From Janthinobacterium sp. B9-8 (GTDB taxonomy: Bacteria > Pseudomonadota > Gammaproteobacteria > Burkholderiales > Chitinibacteraceae), in NCBI RefSeq assembly GCF_000969645.2, contig NZ_CP014222.1:930001-994000 (forward strand): a DNA stretch of 64,000 nt, read 5' to 3'. Of this stretch, positions 18,644-29,396 are shown piece after piece. The position numbers and the translations under genes are program-made. The notes under the pieces are model-generated. The model had not been told where the DNA came from, made no database searches, and saw nothing but the letters and a program-made list of their open reading frames with translations. Positions within the stretch are counted from its first letter, which is position 1. Each line of letters begins with the position of its first letter.

Positions 18644-19429
18644 TTAACAGGTAAACAAGCCTCGTTGGCGGAATTGTTCACGCACCCGCTCGACCAGCTC
18701 CATGCTTGGGCTTTGGGTGTCGGTCAGCTCGTACTTCATGCCCAGCTCGGCCCATTTGTTTTCGCCCATTTTATGGAAGGGCAGCACTTCAACGCGTTCG
18801 ATGTTTTTCATGGGCTTTAGATAATCGGCTAGTTTTTCTACATCGCTAAAGTCGTCGCTGATGCCGGGTATCAGTACATAACGAACCCAAACCGGCTTGC
18901 CCATTTTTTGTAAGCGTTCGGCAAAGTCGAGCGTGGGTTGCAATGGTTTGCTGGTAAGGGCTTCGTATTTGACTGGATCACTGTGCTTGATGTCGAGCAG
19001 CACTAAATCCACATTGTCAAACCATGCGTCATCGAGGTGGGCAGCTAAAAAGCCTTGGGTGTCGAGAGCGGTATGCAGCTTGAGATCTTGCTTGGCGCGG
19101 CGGAAAATTTCGCCTACAAAGTGCGCTTGCATCAAAGGCTCGCCGCCAGAAATCGTGAGTCCGCCTGCGATACGCAAAAAGCTGGCATATTTTTTAAGCT
19201 CGCTCATCACCGCTTCAATGGTATAGCTTTTGCCGTTATGTAGCTTCCACGTATCAGGGTTATGGCAATAGAGGCAGCGGAACTGACAGCCACTTACAAA
19301 AAGCGCAAAGCGCATGCCGGGGCCATCGACGGCCGCACCGGTTTCTATTGAATGCACAAAGCCTTGTTGGTGGTGCTCGGTATCAAAAGAGATCGGGATG
19401 ATTTCGCCCAGAGGTTTATTGGGTTTCAT
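18644..19429 (-). CDS. pflA: Pyruvate formate-lyase-activating enzyme
   Basis: Radical SAM enzyme (261 aa) that installs the glycyl radical on PflB. The Fe-S cluster motif CxxxCxxC is CQFRCLYC, followed by GGLTISGGEPLMQ and VRYVLIPGISDD. The N-terminal extension (about 20 residues before GFVHSIETGAAVDGPGMRF) is longer than in E. coli. It is the last gene of the pflB-grcA-pflA cluster; a 17-bp perfect hairpin upstream separates it from grcA and probably reduces its expression relative to pflB. Confidence 0.95.
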   Translation of the reverse strand: MKPNKPLGEIIPISFDTEHHQQGFVHSIETGAAVDGPGMRFALFVSGCQFRCLYCHNPDTWKLHNGKSYTIEAVMSELKKYASFLRIAGGLTISGGEPLMQAHFVGEIFRRAKQDLKLHTALDTQGFLAAHLDDAWFDNVDLVLLDIKHSDPVKYEALTSKPLQPTLDFAERLQKMGKPVWVRYVLIPGISDDFSDVEKLADYLKPMKNIERVEVLPFHKMGENKWAELGMKYELTDTQSPSMELVERVREQFRQRGLFTC

Positions 19430-19519
19430 GTTTTTTTCCAGTGATTATTTTAATTTTTTTGTAATTGCATTGTGGGTTCAAGGTTTAGCGCTATTCAATT
19501 AGCCGTGTTTTTTTACGTT

Positions 19520-19557
19520 AAAACGGATCATTAAGCCTGCGCTTAATGATCCGTTTT
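19520..19557 (-). terminator. 17-bp perfect hairpin between grcA-like gene and pflA
   Basis: AAAACGGATCATTAAGC (19520-19536) and its exact complement at 19541-19557, loop CTGC. In the minus direction the stem ends in TTTT and is followed by more T-rich sequence. Terminator or attenuator after the pflB/grcA transcript. Confidence 0.75.
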
Positions 19558-19597
19558 GGGTAGTTCTACTTTTCTTTTGTACTACTGCACAACAAGC

Positions 19598-19783
19598 TTA
19601 CGTTTTTTCGTGGAAGGTGCGGCTAATCACATCCATTTGCTGCTCACGGGTGAGCTTGACGAAATTAACGGCATAGCCAGAAACACGCACGGTGAGCTGT
19701 GGGTAGTTGTCTGGGTTTTCCATTGCGTCAACCAAGGTGTCTCGGTTTAACACATTCATATTGAGGTGAAATAGTTGTGCCAT
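19598..19783 (-). CDS. grcA: Minimal autonomous glycyl-radical protein (GrcA/YfiD-like)
   Basis: 61 aa starting at ATG 19783 behind AAGGAG. It is nearly the same as the last 61 residues of PflB next door (six differences) and carries the glycyl-radical motif RVSGYAVNF with Gly36. Known GrcA/YfiD proteins (about 125 aa) replace the oxygen-cut C-terminus of PflB; this one is only the radical domain. It lies 91 nt downstream of pflB on the same strand. The strong ribosome binding site and intact frame argue against it being a pseudogene. Function is inferred from the family. Confidence 0.82.
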   Translation of the reverse strand: MAQLFHLNMNVLNRDTLVDAMENPDNYPQLTVRVSGYAVNFVKLTREQQMDVISRTFHEKT

Positions 19784-19874
19784 GGGCTGCTCCTTGGGTG
19801 AGTGTGCTCTGTAAGTTTTAGCTTGATTGGCCAGCTGTGGGCTGACCAATCTACTAAAAGCTAAACGATGCTTC

Positions 19875-22187
19875 TTAACACTTGCCGTGGAAGGTGCGGC
19901 TGATCACGTCCATTTGCTGTTCGCGAGTCAACTTCACAAAGTTCACTGCATAACCAGAAACACGCACGGTCAGTTGTGGGTAGTTTTCTGGGTGCTCCAT
20001 CGCGTCGAGCAGGGTGTCACGGTTCAATACATTCATGTTTAGATGGAAGAGTTGATCCATCGTTTCATCAACGGCATCTTTATCTAAGCAAGTAGAGCAT
20101 TCTTCGCCGTGTGGCCCAAACAGGCCATCGATAGAAGCAGCTAGGGTTTTAACGCGATCTGCTGCGTTGTGGCCCAGTGCGTCAGGGGTCATGGATGCAG
20201 TCCAAGACACACCATCCAAAGCGGCTTCGTAAGGGATCTTCGATACAGAGAAGCCCGCAGCGATAAAGCCATTGGTGTCACGGCCATTCATTGGGTTAGC
20301 ACCTGGAGAGAACGGAGTGCCTGAGCGACGGCCGTCTGGGGTGTTACCTGTCTTTTTGCCGTAAACCACATTAGAGGTAATAGTCAGTACCGATTGAGTA
20401 GGCATCGAGTCACGATAGAACACAGGCTGAGCCTTGATCTTATTCATGAATGTTTCTGTTAGCCACACTGCAATATCATCCACGCGATCATCGTTGTTAC
20501 CGTAAGCAGGGTAATCGCCTTCGATTTTGTAATCGACAGCAATGCCTTTTTCGTTACGGATCACAGACACTTTTGCGTGTTTGATGGCTGAAAGTGAATC
20601 GGCAGCAACTGCCAGACCCGCAATACCGCAAGCCATGGTGCGCAGAATATCGCGATCATGCAGCGCCATTTCGATGCGTTCGTACGAGTACTTATCGTGC
20701 ATATAATGGATGGAGTTCAGCGCAGTCACGTATGTTTTTGCCAACCAATCTAGCATCACATCGTATTTAGCCATCACTTCATCGTAATTGAGCACATCGC
20801 CTTTGAGTGGTTCAAAACCATTGGCCACTACTTTGCCGGTTTTTTCGTCCACACCACCGTTGATCGCATAGAGCATGGCTTTGGCAAGGTTGACCCGTGC
20901 GCCAAAGAATTGCATTTGCTTACCGACCGCCATGGCTGAAACACAACATGCGATGGCGTAATCGTCACCCCATTTTGGGTTCATCAAGTCATCGTTTTCG
21001 TACTGGATGGCTGAGGTATCAATCGAAACTTTCGCGCAGAATTCTTTAAAGCCTTGCGGGAAAGAAGTCGACCACAATACAGTCAAATTAGGCTCTGGAG
21101 CCGGTCCAAGGTTGTACAGGGTGTGCAGAACACGGAAGCTAGATTTAGTCACCAGTGTGCGGCCGTCAAGACCTGTACCACCGATCGATTCTGTGACCCA
21201 TGTTGGGTCGCCAGAGAATAAATCATCGTATTCTGGTGTGCGCAAGAAGCGAATAATGCGCAATTTCATGACCATATGGTCAATCAATTCTTGGGCTTGT
21301 GATTCGTTAATACGGCCTTCGTCCAAATCGCGTTGGATATACACGTCAAGGAAGGTTGAAGTACGGCCAATCGACATCGCCGCGCCATTTTGCTCTTTTG
21401 TTGCAGCAAGGTAGCCAAAGTACAGCCATTGGATGGCTTCTTGTGCAGTAGTGGCTGGCTTGGAAATATCAAAGCCGTAAGACTTAGCCATTTGCTTGAG
21501 TTCGCCCAGCGCTTTGATTTGCTCGGACAATTCTTCACGCAGACGGATCACTGATTCAGTAAACGGAACATCATTGAGTTCGGTTTTTTCGCGTTTTTTG
21601 TCAACGATCAGGAAATCAACGCCGTAAAGTGCGACACGACGATAGTCACCAATAATACGACCACGGCCGTATGAATCTGGTAAACCGGTAATCACACCTG
21701 AGCTACGGCAAGCCATAATTTCTGGTGTGTAAGCATCAAACACACCCATATTGTGATCTTTACGATATTTGGTAAAGATATCTACAATTTCTGGGTTCAT
21801 TTCAAAGTGGTAGGCTTCAAGGCCGTTTTGCACCATGCGTAAACCGCCGTTCGGCATAATGGCGCGACGCAGTGGTTTGTCGGTTTGAACGCCGACGATG
21901 GTTTCTAAATCTTTATTAATATAGCCAGGGCCGTGCGCAGTAATCGATGCGCCAACATGGGTAGATACTTCTAATACGCCACGTTTACGCTCTTCTTTAA
22001 GCTGAGCAGATAGCTCGGTCCAAAGTTGAGTGGTGCGTTCTGTCGGGCCAGCAAGGAAGCTATCATCATCCAAGTAAGGCGTGTAGTTGAGTTGGATAAA
22101 ACCACGAGTGTCTACTTTATCTTGCCACTCGCCTGTTTTAAATCCACGCCAAGCGTCAAGTTGCAGATGATTTTCTGGTGCGTTCAT
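19875..22187 (-). CDS. pflB: Formate C-acetyltransferase (pyruvate formate-lyase)
   Basis: Glycyl-radical enzyme that converts pyruvate and CoA to acetyl-CoA and formate under anoxia. From ATG 22187 ([13 protein letters not shown], 770 aa; AGGAG upstream). The active-site Cys pair is in [20 protein letters not shown], and the radical Gly (about residue 745) is in RVSGYAVNF. The order pflB-grcA-pflA puts the enzyme, its spare radical domain and its activase together. An FNR-type box lies 136 bp upstream. Confidence 0.97.
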   Translation of the reverse strand: MNAPENHLQLDAWRGFKTGEWQDKVDTRGFIQLNYTPYLDDDSFLAGPTERTTQLWTELSAQLKEERKRGVLEVSTHVGASITAHGPGYINKDLETIVGVQTDKPLRRAIMPNGGLRMVQNGLEAYHFEMNPEIVDIFTKYRKDHNMGVFDAYTPEIMACRSSGVITGLPDSYGRGRIIGDYRRVALYGVDFLIVDKKREKTELNDVPFTESVIRLREELSEQIKALGELKQMAKSYGFDISKPATTAQEAIQWLYFGYLAATKEQNGAAMSIGRTSTFLDVYIQRDLDEGRINESQAQELIDHMVMKLRIIRFLRTPEYDDLFSGDPTWVTESIGGTGLDGRTLVTKSSFRVLHTLYNLGPAPEPNLTVLWSTSFPQGFKEFCAKVSIDTSAIQYENDDLMNPKWGDDYAIACCVSAMAVGKQMQFFGARVNLAKAMLYAINGGVDEKTGKVVANGFEPLKGDVLNYDEVMAKYDVMLDWLAKTYVTALNSIHYMHDKYSYERIEMALHDRDILRTMACGIAGLAVAADSLSAIKHAKVSVIRNEKGIAVDYKIEGDYPAYGNNDDRVDDIAVWLTETFMNKIKAQPVFYRDSMPTQSVLTITSNVVYGKKTGNTPDGRRSGTPFSPGANPMNGRDTNGFIAAGFSVSKIPYEAALDGVSWTASMTPDALGHNAADRVKTLAASIDGLFGPHGEECSTCLDKDAVDETMDQLFHLNMNVLNRDTLLDAMEHPENYPQLTVRVSGYAVNFVKLTREQQMDVISRTFHGKC

Positions 22188-22322
22188 AGCTGATGCTCCT
22201 ATAGGCCTCAAGACCCTGTTGCCGTGCATGTCTTATAAGGACACGCTTTAAGTTTGATCTGTTTGAAAGCGATTTTGTCGTTTCCAATGCATTCATCCTA
22301 GTCCGATGTTTGAAGCAAAAAC

Positions 22323-22336
22323 TTAATATAAATCAA
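22323..22336. promoter_or_regulatory. FNR/ANR-like box upstream of pflB
   Basis: TTAATATAAATCAA matches TTGAT-N4-ATCAA at nine of ten specified positions. It lies about 136 bp upstream of the pflB start and fits anaerobic activation of a fermentative gene. A second, weaker match (TTGATCTGTTTGAA) lies at about 22255. Confidence 0.55.
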
Positions 22337-22401
22337 CTTCTTGGTTTTGTAGCTTGTATATAGTTGACTACTTTTGTTCGGGGAAAGTGGAGCATAAAAA
22401 G

Positions 22402-22433
22402 CAAAAAAAAACAGCGCCATATTGTGGCGCTGT
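22402..22433 (-). terminator. Rho-independent terminator of prfC
   Basis: ACAGCGCCA (22411-22419) / TGGCGCTGT (22425-22433), loop of 5 nt; on the minus strand the stem is followed by eight or more T residues (22403-22411 complement). Confidence 0.85.
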
Positions 22434-22445
22434 TGGGTTGAATAT

Positions 22446-24035
22446 TTACAAGGTAACTGCGTGTTCTCTGGTTGCATGAAACACAATTTTAGGCCAGCGC
22501 TCCTGAGTGAGCTGCAAGTTCACTCGGCTTGTTGCGAGGTAAGCTAGGCTGTTTGCGGCGTCCCGCCCCAGATTGTTGACCAGCTGATCTTCAAAATCTT
22601 CCAGTATTTTTGCATCATCACAGCTCACCCAACGTGCGGTGAAAATGGTGGTGGATTCAAATACTGCTTCTACGCCATATTCATTGGCAAGGCGGGAAGC
22701 AACGACTTCAAATTGCAACACCCCCACCGCACCCAAGATCAGATCCGAGCCATTGAGCGGCTTAAATACCTGCACTGCACCTTCTTCACCCAGCTGTTGC
22801 AAGCCCTTATGCAATTGCTTGATCTTCAGTGGGTTTTTGATGCGCACAATACGGAACATCTCGGGGGCAAAGTAAGGAATGCCGGTAAAGGCCAGCAATT
22901 CGCCCTCAGAGAATGAGTCGCCAATTTGAATATTGCCGTGATTGGGCAGGCCGATAATATCGCCAGCGTAAGCTTCTTCAACTTGCTCGCGGCCTTGCGC
23001 CATAAAGGTGACTACCGAGTTGGCGGCAATTTCACGGTTAAGTCGCAAATGCTTGAATTTCATGCCACGGGTAAATTCGCCTGAGCACACGCGCAAGAAA
23101 GCAATCCGGTCGCGGTGCTTGGGGTCCATATTGGCTTGAATCTTAAATACAAAGGCCGAGAATTTTTCTTCGGTAGGACTTATCGTGCGCACGGTGGCAT
23201 GCGCTTCGCCTGGGGACGGTGCCCAATCGACCAGCGCGTTTAAGATTTCACGAATGCCGAAGTTATTAATCGCCGAGCCAAAGAAGACCGGCGTTAAATC
23301 ACCCGATAAAAATTCTTCCAGCACAAAGGGGTGCGAAGCGCCGCGTACGAGTTCTAGCTCCATACGGGTGTTTTCGATTTCCAGCGGAAATAATTCATCG
23401 AGGCGCGGGTTGTTCAAGCCTTCAATGACTTCCACTTCATCTAGCGGGCCTTTGCCGGGGGTAAACAGCAGTACAGTGTCGGTAAGGATGCTGTACACGC
23501 CACGGAAGGTTTTACCCATGCCGATCGGCCAGGTAATCGGTGCGCAGCGGATTTCCAGCACGCTTTCTACTTCGTCTAATAGCTCAAGCGAATCACGTAC
23601 TTCGCGGTCGAGCTTATTCATCAGCGTAATAATCGGCGTATTGCGCAGGCGGCAGACATTCAAGAGCTTGATGGTTTGCGTTTCCACACCCTTAGCCGCA
23701 TCAATCACCATCAAGGCGCTGTCTACGGCAGTGAGTACGCGGTAAGTGTCTTCAGAGAAGTCCTGGTGGCCCGGTGTGTCGAGCAGATTCACAACGTGAT
23801 CGCGGTAATCAAACTGCATCACACTGGATGCAACCGAAATACCCCGTTGTTTTTCGATATCCATCCAGTCGGACGTGGCGAACTTGCCGCCTTTTTTACC
23901 TTTAACCGTACCGGCGTTTTGAATCGCTCCCGAGAAATAAAGTAGCTTTTCGGTGAGCGTCGTTTTCCCCGCATCAGGGTGGGAGATAATGGCGAAGGTG
24001 CGGCGACGGCCTACTTCGCGTACTAAATCAGTCAT
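22446..24035 (-). CDS. prfC: Peptide chain release factor 3
   Basis: GTPase that recycles RF1/RF2 from the ribosome (529 aa). G1 [15 protein letters not shown], switch region [15 protein letters not shown]3 [15 protein letters not shown]4 MNKLDRE. Domains II and III follow with [11 protein letters not shown]. Its own strong terminator ends the transcript before the pfl promoter region. Confidence 0.97.
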   Translation of the reverse strand: MTDLVREVGRRRTFAIISHPDAGKTTLTEKLLYFSGAIQNAGTVKGKKGGKFATSDWMDIEKQRGISVASSVMQFDYRDHVVNLLDTPGHQDFSEDTYRVLTAVDSALMVIDAAKGVETQTIKLLNVCRLRNTPIITLMNKLDREVRDSLELLDEVESVLEIRCAPITWPIGMGKTFRGVYSILTDTVLLFTPGKGPLDEVEVIEGLNNPRLDELFPLEIENTRMELELVRGASHPFVLEEFLSGDLTPVFFGSAINNFGIREILNALVDWAPSPGEAHATVRTISPTEEKFSAFVFKIQANMDPKHRDRIAFLRVCSGEFTRGMKFKHLRLNREIAANSVVTFMAQGREQVEEAYAGDIIGLPNHGNIQIGDSFSEGELLAFTGIPYFAPEMFRIVRIKNPLKIKQLHKGLQQLGEEGAVQVFKPLNGSDLILGAVGVLQFEVVASRLANEYGVEAVFESTTIFTARWVSCDDAKILEDFEDQLVNNLGRDAANSLAYLATSRVNLQLTQERWPKIVFHATREHAVTL

Positions 24036-24138
24036 TGTAAGGGCTACAAAAAAGCAAAAGAGCGATTTTACGTTAATTACGGGTGATAAGCACGGATCGC
24101 GACGTTTGCGCTACCTGATAGCGCAGGGGAATGTGCTA

Positions 24139-27030
24139 CTACGCTCTTTCCGGCGGCTCAACAGGCAGCAGAATGCTGATGATGGCGCCGCCGCCTTCGG
24201 CATTGCGGGCGTAAATCTCACCAGCGTGGTCGGTCATAATCTGGCGGCTAATGGCTAGCCCCAGACCCGTGCCGCTTGCATGGCCGTGCAGGCGGCTGCT
24301 TTGAATAAACTTATCGAAGATTAAATCAAGCTCGGCTTCCGGAATGCCGGGGCCTTGATCACTGACGCTTAATCCCATAGCGGCACGGCCATCGCTTAAT
24401 TGAGCTTCTTTGATAAAGTGAATATTAATTTCTTTGCCTTCAGGGCTGAATTTAATGGCATTAGAGAGCAAATTAATAATTACTTGGGTAATTCGGGCTT
24501 TATCAAAGTAGAGCAGCAGGGCGGGCGTTTTAGTATCCAGGCTAAAGTGAATGTTTTTGCTGGCAAGTAGTGTACCCAGCTCGTTTGAGGCATGCTTAGC
24601 AATGTGCCTTAGGTCGTAAATCATTTTGGTGTAGCGCATTTTATTGGCTTCAAGGCGCGACATATCTAAAAGATCATTTAGCAAGATAAGCAGGCGATTG
24701 CCACTGGAATGAATCCGTTCAAAATAGCGAATTAAATTGCTGTTATCAGTGCTGCCGACTTTTGATTGGCCAATCTCAGAAAAAGATAAGATGGCGTGCA
24801 TGGGGGTGCGTAATTCATGCGACATATTGGCTAGAAAGATTGATTTGGCCATATTGGCGGCTTCCGCCGCTTCTTTGGCTTCCAGTAAGTGATGTTCAAC
24901 TTCTTTCAGCTTGGAAATATTGGTCAGAAAAGCAAAAGCGTATTCTAAATGCTGATGCTCGTCGTAAATACAGGCAGAGTTGACTAAAAATGGCCGTGTT
25001 TTGCCATCCGCAGAGCTGAGGGTTACCTCGCCTACATGATTCGAGCGCACTTGCTGGCTGGATAAATTATCTGGAAAAATCGCACGGGCATGATCTGGCC
25101 AAAGCTGGTCAGGTTGCTGGCCAATGAGTGTTTCACGGCTTAAGCCTAAATGATGGCAAAAGGCTTGGTTGATATCAACAATGCGGCTTTTACTATCAAT
25201 CAGTATAAATCCGTCTGCCGTGCCTTCAATAATGGTGCGCTTAAGCCGCTCTGATTGCCTGAGTGCTTGCGCGGCGATTCTGGCTGCGCTGACGTCTTCA
25301 ATCACGCAAATTAAGCCCTTGCTCAGATCTCCGGTTACCATTTCTTTGGCGTAAACCATGGCCCAGAAGCTGGATGTATCTCGGCGGTAGAGTTCCATTT
25401 CACCGCGGAAGATGCCTTTGTCTTTGATTGCTTCACGAATGGGCTTGTTATAAGCCGTAAAGTGCTGTGCAGAAGCGTGCAGTACATCGGTTGGCATATC
25501 GGTGATTTCGGCGGTGCTATAGCCAAATAGCGTTTCAAAAGCAGGGTTGACTAAGCGGATCGTGCCTTTTACTGAGAGCATGATGGCAAGCGGGCTGGCG
25601 TCGAGCACCGAGCGAATTTCAGCCGTGCGCTCTAAGACTAAATCTTGCAGATGATCACGGTGGCGGCGTAGCTCCCGTTCGCTGTTTTGCTGCTCTGAAA
25701 TATCACGCACGGTGGCACAAAGATAGGCCGCATCGGCAAAAGTGATATGGCTGAAGGTGATTTCAACGGGCAGCTGCGCATGCTGGAAATTAATTTGATG
25801 TGTGGTGAAGAGCAGCCGTTTTTCTACCGAAAGAGTGTCCCAGAAGCCTTGCCACTGGGCCTGATCAATTTGCGGGAAAATATCAAAAAAACGCAATTTA
25901 AGCAGCTCATCCGGGGTATAGCCGGTGCTGATTGAGGTGGCGCGGTTGGCATAGCAAATCTGGCCATAGATATTGGCCCATAGAATAATGTCGGGGGCTT
26001 CATCCACTGTAAACTGGGTTAAATGCAGGCGCTCTTCAATCTCTTCGACCCGCCGTATTTGTTTTAGTAGTAAGTAAAGCAGGCAAGAAATAATCAGTAC
26101 AAAACTTAAGCCCGCAATAGCGCGCGTGATGAGGTCATTGGTAAAGCGGTGCAGCAGGGTATTGCGATCGGTTGAAATCAGAATAATCAGCGGTAGCGCG
26201 CTTTGGCTGGTATGAAATGCAGTGAGCAGCTGGATGTCTTTATCGGTACTTGGGTAAACGCTGGAGCCTTGCAGACGGCGCTGCTCAAATAAGAGCGGAT
26301 CAATATCGCGTAAATTACGGCCAATTTGCTTTTCGTCAAAAGGGTAGCTGAGCAAAATTACCCCATCGCTGCGTAGTAAGTGCACATGGCTGCCTGCCGC
26401 TAATTTAAGCGAGCGATAAAACTGCAGAAAATATTGCGGCTCTACACCGGCCAAAATGACGCCGCCAAACTCATCTTTGTTTTTTTTGATGCGCTGGGTA
26501 ACGGGGATAAGCCATTTACCATCGGTGCGGCTAAGCAGAGGATTGCCAATCAGCGGGCGGAAATCCTGAAATTGACGGTGATACTGAAAATAACTGCGAT
26601 CCGCTAAATTAACGCGGCGGGTTGGGTACTCCAGGCCGTGGCTCTGGATGAGTCCCTTGCTATCGATGGTAATGATGCCGCGCACTTGAGGCGTTAGCTT
26701 TACTTTATCTTGTAAAACCTGGTGGGTTTGTAACTCATTTGCTTGATCAACACCCCCAAATTGATTGAGGTTTTCCACGATGTTTTGCATGGATTGCTCA
26801 ACAGACACAAAAGTGCGTGCGGCGTGCTCATCAAGAGAGCGAGCTAAGGATAGGCTACTGCGTTCTGCTTCTTTGATGGTGGCCTGGTAGTCGTAAACCG
26901 ACATGAGGGCCAGGGCTAGGGCAGTGACGATTGCTAAGATGGCATACAGCAGAATCAGGCCGCCACGCAGCAGCTTGAGAGAAGAGGCCGAGCCCGTAGG
27001 GCGCAGTGATCGGGTAAAAAACCGGTTCAT
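24139..27030 (-). CDS. Membrane sensor histidine kinase with Cache and PAS domains
   Basis: 963 aa. TM1 about residues 24-46, a periplasmic double-Cache (PDC) domain, TM2 about 305-327, then three PAS domains (starting near LTQFTVDEAPDIILWAN, VLDASPLAIMLSVKG and IIEGTADGFILIDSK), a HisKA domain with the phospho-His in MSHELRTPMHAIL (about residue 739) and a HATPase domain (NLLSNAIKFSPEG, DQGPGIP, GTGLGLAIS). It has no receiver domain and no response regulator is adjacent, so its output is unknown. Confidence 0.93.
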   Translation of the reverse strand: MNRFFTRSLRPTGSASSLKLLRGGLILLYAILAIVTALALALMSVYDYQATIKEAERSSLSLARSLDEHAARTFVSVEQSMQNIVENLNQFGGVDQANELQTHQVLQDKVKLTPQVRGIITIDSKGLIQSHGLEYPTRRVNLADRSYFQYHRQFQDFRPLIGNPLLSRTDGKWLIPVTQRIKKNKDEFGGVILAGVEPQYFLQFYRSLKLAAGSHVHLLRSDGVILLSYPFDEKQIGRNLRDIDPLLFEQRRLQGSSVYPSTDKDIQLLTAFHTSQSALPLIILISTDRNTLLHRFTNDLITRAIAGLSFVLIISCLLYLLLKQIRRVEEIEERLHLTQFTVDEAPDIILWANIYGQICYANRATSISTGYTPDELLKLRFFDIFPQIDQAQWQGFWDTLSVEKRLLFTTHQINFQHAQLPVEITFSHITFADAAYLCATVRDISEQQNSERELRRHRDHLQDLVLERTAEIRSVLDASPLAIMLSVKGTIRLVNPAFETLFGYSTAEITDMPTDVLHASAQHFTAYNKPIREAIKDKGIFRGEMELYRRDTSSFWAMVYAKEMVTGDLSKGLICVIEDVSAARIAAQALRQSERLKRTIIEGTADGFILIDSKSRIVDINQAFCHHLGLSRETLIGQQPDQLWPDHARAIFPDNLSSQQVRSNHVGEVTLSSADGKTRPFLVNSACIYDEHQHLEYAFAFLTNISKLKEVEHHLLEAKEAAEAANMAKSIFLANMSHELRTPMHAILSFSEIGQSKVGSTDNSNLIRYFERIHSSGNRLLILLNDLLDMSRLEANKMRYTKMIYDLRHIAKHASNELGTLLASKNIHFSLDTKTPALLLYFDKARITQVIINLLSNAIKFSPEGKEINIHFIKEAQLSDGRAAMGLSVSDQGPGIPEAELDLIFDKFIQSSRLHGHASGTGLGLAISRQIMTDHAGEIYARNAEGGGAIISILLPVEPPERA

Positions 27031-27129
27031 AGCTTAGGAGTTTGGCGTCGTAATCAGTGGTAATCAGGCTAGGCGCAGATTGCAAAGCACTCAGTGTGTT
27101 TGCAATCTGCACTTAAAAAGGGCTCAGTC

Positions 27130-29031
27130 TTAAGACTTAGCGTCCAGTTCTTCCCAACGGCTTAGCTTTTCTAGTACAAGTGTGTCAATTTCTTCAATGC
27201 GTAGCTGCATTTCCCTTGCGAGCTTTGGCCCATTACGGTAGATGCTGGCATCGAGCAATTGTTGCTCGATATCGGTTTTTTCTGCTTCAAGCGCACTGAT
27301 TTGTAAAGGTAATTGCTCTAAAAGGCGAGCGTCATTAAAGGAAAGCTTTTTCTTAGCCTTAGCAGATTCGGCTTGTTTTGCCGGTGCTGAGACGTTGGCT
27401 TTGGGCGCAGCTGCCGGTGCAGCGGGGGCGCTGCTGGCCATCCGTGCTTTGGCTTCCATCCAGTCTGCGTAACCACCGGCGTTTTCAATCAGGACACCAT
27501 CGCCTTCAAATGCAATCACCTGAGTCACTACATTGTCGAGGAAGGCACGATCATGGCTCACTAAGAACACTGTGCCAGAATAGCCAGACAGTAATTCTTC
27601 GAGTAGCTCTAAGGTGTCAATGTCCAGATCGTTGGTCGGCTCATCCAATACCAGCACATTGGCAGGGCGGGTAAACAGACGTGCCAGTAGCAAACGGTTG
27701 CGCTCGCCGCCGGATAAAGAGCTCACCGGGCTGCGGGCGCGGGCTGGGGCAAAAAGGAATTCTTCAAGATAGCTGATTACGTGCTTACGCTGATTGCCAA
27801 TCTCGATAAAGTCATTACCCTGACTGATGGTATCGATGACAGTTGCGTTTTCGTCAAGTTGCTCACGGAATTGATCAAAGTAAGCAACTTGCAGATTGGT
27901 GCCTAGCTTCACCTCACCGCTATCGGGCTGTAATTCACCCAGAATCATTTTTAATAAGGTGGTTTTGCCTGCGCCGTTCGGGCCAACCAGACCAATACGA
28001 TCGCCACGAATCAGGCGAGTGCTGTAGTTGCCGACTAACGTGCGGCCGTTATAGCCTTTGGTGACGTTTTCTAGCTCAGCGACCAGCTTGCCGGATTTAT
28101 CGCCTGCATCCACATTAAAGCTAACATTGCCCACGCGTTCACGGCGCTGGCTGCGCTCGATGCGCAAGGCTTCTAGGCGGCGAACACGGCCTTCATTACG
28201 GGTGCGGCGGGCTTTAATTCCTTGGCGAATCCATACTTCTTCTTGGGCTAATGCTTTATCGAACTTCTTATTGGTGAATTCTTCTTGCTCGATTAATTCT
28301 TGTTTTTTTGCTTCATAGGCTTTGAAATTGCCGGGGAAGCTTGTCAGAGTGCCACGATCCAGCTCAATAATGCGGGTGGAGATATTGTCCAGGAAGCGCC
28401 TGTCGTGGGTAATAAACAACACGCTGCCTGCAAAGTTTTTAAGCAGCTCTTCCAGCCATTCAATGGCACTGACATCCAAGTGGTTGGTTGGCTCATCAAG
28501 CAGTAATAGCTGAGGCTCCGAAACCAGCGCGCGTGCCAGTGCTACGCGTTTTTTCCAGCCGCCGGACAAAGCGCCGATTTTTGTTTCAGCCGGCAAATCA
28601 AGGTGCGACATAATCGAAGCAATTAGCGAGTCGAGTCGCCAGCCGTCTTGGGATTCCAGCTCGTGCTGTAGATCCATCAGGCGCGTCAGGCTTTCTTCGC
28701 TGTCATCGAGTGTGAGTAGTGCTGCGTGGTAATCAATCAGTACTTGACGTACGCCGCCCAAGCCCTCTGCCACCGCCTCGTAAACGGTGTGCTCCATATC
28801 AAATACCGGCTCTTGCGAAACAAAAGCCATTTTTGCGCCGGTTTCGAGGCGAATTACGCCATCGTCTAGCTTGGTGACGCCCGCGATCGTTTTGAGCATG
28901 GAAGACTTGCCCGCACCATTGCGACCGATCAGACCAACGCGCTCGCCTGGCTCAAGAATAAAGCTGGCTCCATCTAAGAGCGGGACATGGCCGTAGGCGA
29001 GGTGAGCGTTTTCTACAATTAAAATGGGCAT
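27130..29031 (-). CDS. uup: ABC-F ATPase Uup
   Basis: Soluble twin-ATPase protein (633 aa from ATG 29031, MPILIVENAHLAYG, with AAGGT upstream). Two ABC cassettes: Walker A GRNGAGKS and GPNGAGKTT, signatures LSGGWKKRVALARAL and LSGGERNRLLLARLF, Walker B LLLLDEPTNHLD and VLVLDEPTNDLD. The C-terminal domain after ~530 is Ala/Lys-rich and then a coiled coil, as in Uup, which acts on ribosomes/DNA branch intermediates. A longer frame to 29148 lacks support. Confidence 0.92.
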   Translation of the reverse strand: MPILIVENAHLAYGHVPLLDGASFILEPGERVGLIGRNGAGKSSMLKTIAGVTKLDDGVIRLETGAKMAFVSQEPVFDMEHTVYEAVAEGLGGVRQVLIDYHAALLTLDDSEESLTRLMDLQHELESQDGWRLDSLIASIMSHLDLPAETKIGALSGGWKKRVALARALVSEPQLLLLDEPTNHLDVSAIEWLEELLKNFAGSVLFITHDRRFLDNISTRIIELDRGTLTSFPGNFKAYEAKKQELIEQEEFTNKKFDKALAQEEVWIRQGIKARRTRNEGRVRRLEALRIERSQRRERVGNVSFNVDAGDKSGKLVAELENVTKGYNGRTLVGNYSTRLIRGDRIGLVGPNGAGKTTLLKMILGELQPDSGEVKLGTNLQVAYFDQFREQLDENATVIDTISQGNDFIEIGNQRKHVISYLEEFLFAPARARSPVSSLSGGERNRLLLARLFTRPANVLVLDEPTNDLDIDTLELLEELLSGYSGTVFLVSHDRAFLDNVVTQVIAFEGDGVLIENAGGYADWMEAKARMASSAPAAPAAAPKANVSAPAKQAESAKAKKKLSFNDARLLEQLPLQISALEAEKTDIEQQLLDASIYRNGPKLAREMQLRIEEIDTLVLEKLSRWEELDAKS

Positions 29032-29396
29032 TTGATACCTTGAAGCAGGGGTTTTGCTTGTTATTGAGTGTTTAATATACAGGGCATATCTAGCGTGTCT
29101 GTTTCTGCCTATTGCGGCCAGGCAGGCGGCGCGTGATGATATTGCCAAGAAAAATCTTAGTGGCGATTATACGGCCTGACGGCTTTAGCCGATACCTGCA
29201 GTGTTGGAACTATTGCTTTCTATCATTAGAATAAGTCGCTGCTGGCGTTTGTTTTGCACCGGTTTTGCCTTGTTATTCCTTGATATCGCCATCCATATTG
29301 ATCGCATAATGCCCTGATTCGCACTAAAAAACGGATTACGCGATCATAAAACAAACGCTTATCGCACGTGATGCACAGCAAACTCGGAAACCGCGA
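29032..29396. other. 365-bp intergenic region, divergent promoters
   Basis: Lies between the divergently transcribed uup and mltF-like genes, so it must hold both promoters. I see no gene, repeat or clear operator in it. Confidence 0.5.

Noticed and set aside
19598..19783. Small glycyl-radical gene as a pfl pseudogene remnant
   Set aside because: It has its own start and AAGGAG, an intact frame and the radical motif, so a functional GrcA-like gene is more likely.
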